This document shows positions 27,801-27,840 of a DNA stretch of 27,840 bases, in pieces (positions within the stretch are counted from its first letter, which is position 1; each line of letters opens with the position of its first letter). The translations under genes were made by a program, and so were the position numbers. The notes beneath the pieces were generated by a model. The model saw only the letters and a list, made by a program, of their open reading frames with translations, was not told where the DNA came from and did not search any database. The DNA comes from a virus, in the IMG/VR virus record IMGVR_UViG_3300032173_000032, positions 1-27,840 of that record. The stretch is one strand, 5' to 3'.

Positions 27801-27804
27801 CCAT
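18871..27804 (-). CDS. Tail tape-measure protein (giant, possibly partial at right edge)
   Basis: This 2,977-residue protein sets tail length. It opens with lysine-rich coiled coil (1-100), then a Cys-x-Cys (100-102) and a glycine-rich linker (119-150). Long helical regions with heptads follow (160-660), then one hydrophobic helix (~665-690). A basic, repetitive hinge with DKAAGQAKAA occurs at ~815-850. From ~930 to ~2490 there are tandem ~82-residue helical units, hydrophobic at first (alanine/glycine/leucine-rich) and later amphipathic. The C-terminal ~480 residues are low-complexity, glutamine- and serine-rich. ATG 27804 is the first visible start and has only a weak AGGG upstream. The frame stays open to the right edge (12 more codons), so the true start may lie outside. 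At ~0.15 nm per residue it predicts a tail near 450 nm. Confidence 0.95.
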   Translation of the reverse strand: MGKVRELLEQYTKDFAKDMQEQKGFLSDVVDSLKELVQKRLAKKAESKGQPKKEKKEKPFVSKEEKAMSKSSEGLYKTFAKKGSGYTHDIYVEKAIRDLCSCIKGISPPSTPSPAPDDGGAAGGGGSGGSTGGGGAAPGGGKGGKGGKGGRDKTRTMGGLPIADDLYIVSQFVHQITNEMAMVEKHLLGFNTLGEIFNGVIDKERKIVQEMRSISYEIAGATKESDSLMRSFEDIGSTTKQTGVDRDVFQKSYVKALKHGIKDLKVASNIVKTQLNTERQLGMEAGSLGDEFVSWNKAGRMSVGQLADMGRGMREVARNTGMTGDELATVVKGSKEFIDSLRNAATLSATAAKNVIEIGANAKKLGIESQMQPLLKAMSSSSHLILEASNQTRGFLLSAASSVGRIDELMNGTILRSKAGIKDMAKGMDNMLKRFGVESMDAIDQLSDDAKMRLNIQLKSTFGIELGELRSQYEALNEAGKGMAERLADINKKRQQNLTLEEKATLMEDERRLKTSKNLEVLTALDEAAKGAKDMNQALATFGKRRGEFEADLNALGQTWTSEADVARGAIQSAMDSVNAGLKKAGKQEIKIDSTEIERALKDPAAMRELTSQISKGEQELATAQKSQLDPLTEMQQSLSEINDNIRNYTNKTFSMFFNSLIGKIAVMGAAIAGITGGLALLSMSLLTKLDTFKRVLKEMDVKGGFLEVIKGTLSKKLVPDESGRMPNEKGYIKTEEKSLWGLIKGSLGFRDKEDAAKPPENKMAGNLQPKTEAKPKADSALDKALDSIKKDEDIFPKMLDELKAIHQCVCTDKSKVVSDKAAGQAKAAASPDKSKWAADKAAGQAKAASMSPEQKVQERTARRMQEAETRVQKRDIKLQKNDIKSQKVGDKVQDAQQSLVGRQTKMSAKSDPMPATPSTEGFDIAGMMSSGKEMAKAAVGVAILGLGVVALGAAIVFLASKIMKAFKLDIKTVLETAAVVGAVALAGGAIAAAGFVAFEALNSSKMKGFTEKAKSSYPQVLEAAAALMLIGPAIVLLGAAVVAMTGLILSKLGLSIGSVAEIAGVIVSVAGVAGAMAAGAKAFVQCLDELKTNPTWKKIVDNPGAIVQEVAKAALALVLVGGVIMLLGVALVKMGQIIMSVAGLDASTAVKVAMQVAGLIVAAGAIAGAIIGASFGLEALGKFVERSKGMKDDMIKGAIALLVMAPAITALAAGVVWISQKIMGAFGMDSGTAAKAAMNIGELILAAGFISLAIIGASVGLVALGSLLGSPIAAVAGPLMATGAIALLILAPAIAALAVGVIKITQYVMKKVIDPSEAGKVAEALSDVIGAAAEISLSVIGMGAALAVLGFAVTSGLFWAMVPLAMLGAVALVALTPAVVALSVAIIGMAKILTKGSVGAEEAKATSESLASVLSSAASISWSVIKSATSLGVLGLLAGFSAMAWVITGAMYLGSKALQFLTPAVVHMANTILKIAGDLIDSGVSPAHGKEIVEGLTSILESAGKVSDAITGSVKNLSKLGLLSGYAPYAAILMWNGVSALKVLSWPVRYFVSTIVGISKSIGHSLNPKQASEMANGIANVIASCGAVADQIIGVIPRLSKLGLLSVLAPFVALLMLGGVIALELLSWPVRYFVSTIVGISKSIGSSLNPKQAAEMANGVANVIASCGAVADQIIGVIPRLSKLGLLSVYAPFVALLMLGGVAALKVLSLPVQSFVSTIVDVAANMKKAIDVGSAKSMIKSLTDVSTIIELVSKVLNTLSEKIVPLTQGGWFSSSPIKQMTKAKGQMEVFFPAMVDLIRTIVDKVRGSMGDTKELKNAAKSLNAMAMILNAAMPSISIMSEKIAPLTQGGFFTASPIDKIKSAIPQFNGFFDSVSDFVNTIVASMTKIKDTTGLKEAAKKMTMLAVVLDSTSKAIGSLASMVGLMDDGFFTKSPITKIIENKTKFADYFGQIADFVKTGIVHPINNVFPDDAQLKNASTIVLALARLLCGTKVTLENLASVIGLMEAKSFWEDAPIEKIIKNKDQFKKWFIAIGEFVNTGIVIPVNDKFKDPSQILAAADIVNAMAKIAANIVPMIKNLAAAIALGTDSSSFFSDSPIAKILKSKDDFSIWFHAIAEFMRDGIVNPVNKEMAGVDISGAAKTITAMANIAANIVPLIKNLSGAMSLMSSPDERFFDTDFPIDKIMVYKDEFALWFKSIAIFMRDGIVNPILEVLPEPRTIMMAAQILSAMSRIVSLIPVVINSMANGLIPLIDSGMSMEDTAKEKLEGKTQLFGDWFRSVAEFMVSGIISPILEVLPEPRTIMMAAQILSAMSRVITMLPTIISNLSALFIPLDAGSCLKSSPIQMLAANTDMFAAWFHSITSFVRDGILYPIMNNLPTAEEITAGMSQMSNMSKGLDAAEQIIAYVSERMNKFSINPFWMMMASWKASMFGYAFMGIANAINNGILQPMKLLPPSSEIDEVVKQLDGMVQALNKVEEVLGAMDIAMKSISNSNIDFSALDKMPIQKMAMFAAAMKDMTATTGNVGMKDMTSATTGVGSAATGAGAGLNPSDKNIETQLLRDQAIAQQTMAKSLSEMVVEALSGDGLFVRDRLNFKAQNDMIEIQRDEAKSTLMPSAAQVAKDSGFEESNKKFNSSQQAQAIKNAQAKNTSFAIHRSIQAKNNPLKPAIQSVNPKPAAGNADMRSAAESMRDTPMQRALGDEARERRRRNPSTDRLKERNEARRIRREQAGFETGGAKMQSQGGSVRGSVGSSRGEAHGQGLMTEQAMAKAMERQAREAQGDQPIGYKLANAASAQQIANQGMMPSIGAPQMGTSETDALSALSRLVNQPTSASGMIAQGPMSVEPMSVAGAGESPASVRPIAQTSPAIPDIQSAIAGDKAATSPTKTEITSPELGTIASEAGDHNAKLDTLITLFQQVLTALKPTSTPITSGGGVKGDTSTHDVVHKPANFFKNPVGLVTQTPGKAILNVGTPKG
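20875..21190 (-). repeat. Second local duplication with 246-bp period
   Basis: A block beginning cagaatttgagccgcc occurs at 20875 and again at 21121, again exactly 246 bp apart, with about 60 bases nearly identical. Both encode PEPRTIMMAAQILSAMSR. This is an independent occurrence of the same 82-codon period and supports unit-wise growth of the tape measure. Confidence 0.85.
22649..23386 (-). repeat. Three tandem 246-bp repeats (82 codons) in the tape measure
   Basis: The copies begin at 22649, 22895 and 23141, exactly 246 bp apart. The first two are almost identical; the third is similar in its left part and then decays. They encode the 'MANGxANVIASCGAVADQ' units of the tape measure. The exact in-frame period and high nucleotide identity indicate a recent duplication in a gene whose length controls tail length. 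Confidence 0.88.
27357..27450 (-). repeat. Glycine-rich linker region of the tape measure
   Basis: The stretch encodes a glycine-rich segment at residues 119-150, including GGK repeated three times from a 9-bp tandem repeat. It follows a proline-rich SPPSTPSPAP. It is a flexible linker between the N-terminal coiled coil and the main body. The G/C run produces a long open plus-strand shadow frame that is proline-rich and not a gene. Confidence 0.85.
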
Positions 27805-27840
27805 ATCGCCCTGTGGTTCGCCTTCTTTTTTGGATTCAAC

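Noticed and set aside
9177-27804. Extracellular contractile injection system or tailocin rather than phage
   Set aside because: The order resembles eCIS, but hub and spike are unfused, the tape measure is giant, and an HNH homing endonuclease and nucleotide-metabolism gene are present; a phage fits better. Capsid, terminase and sheath genes are outside the window, so this is not absolute.

Overview
This window is a densely packed late structural block from a tailed phage with a contractile tail, most likely a large (jumbo-class) myovirus. The evidence is a tape-measure gene of at least 2,977 codons followed by a complete baseplate set in the order tape measure - gpU-position protein - LysM/gp53 protein - gp27/gpD-like hub - gp5/gpV-like spike - gp25/gpW - gp6/gpJ - tail protein I. 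That is the T-U-X-D-V-W-J-I order of P2-type tails. The host cannot be named from the sequence. The genetic code looks standard: TAA, TGA and TAG all act as stops, and starts include ATG, GTG and TTG with strong Shine-Dalgarno sites of the AAGGA(G) type.

Layout. Transcription is leftward (minus strand) except for one gene. From right to left: the tape measure (18871 to the right edge, possibly running off it); the baseplate core (9177-18867); three small virion or fibre-associated proteins (7339-9180); an accessory patch (5504-7317) with a glycosyltransferase-like gene, an oppositely oriented nucleoside 2-deoxyribosyltransferase-like gene and a coiled-coil protein; then a cluster of three related PKD-domain virion proteins (1-5504), interrupted by an HNH homing endonuclease. 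The leftmost PKD gene starts at a GTG at 1489 and runs off the left edge. Its C-terminal part is an array of 33-bp / 11-residue repeats. Intergenic gaps are 0-55 bp and no stretch over 300 bp lacks a gene. No tRNA, CRISPR or insertion sequence was seen.

How it works together. The tape measure sets tail length. The gpU/LysM/hub/spike proteins form the central hub and puncturing tip, and gp25, gp6 and protein I form the wedges. The proteins at 1-5504 and 7339-9180 probably decorate the baseplate or form fibres that contact the host. The most notable points are: three tandem proteins sharing one 'HHN...DAI..IE' plus PKD architecture; the 11-residue fibre-like repeat array; a tape measure built mainly from about 19 units of ~82 residues, predicting a tail of roughly 450 nm; a cysteine-rich spike terminus; and a convergent gene pair that share one CTAG as both stop codons.
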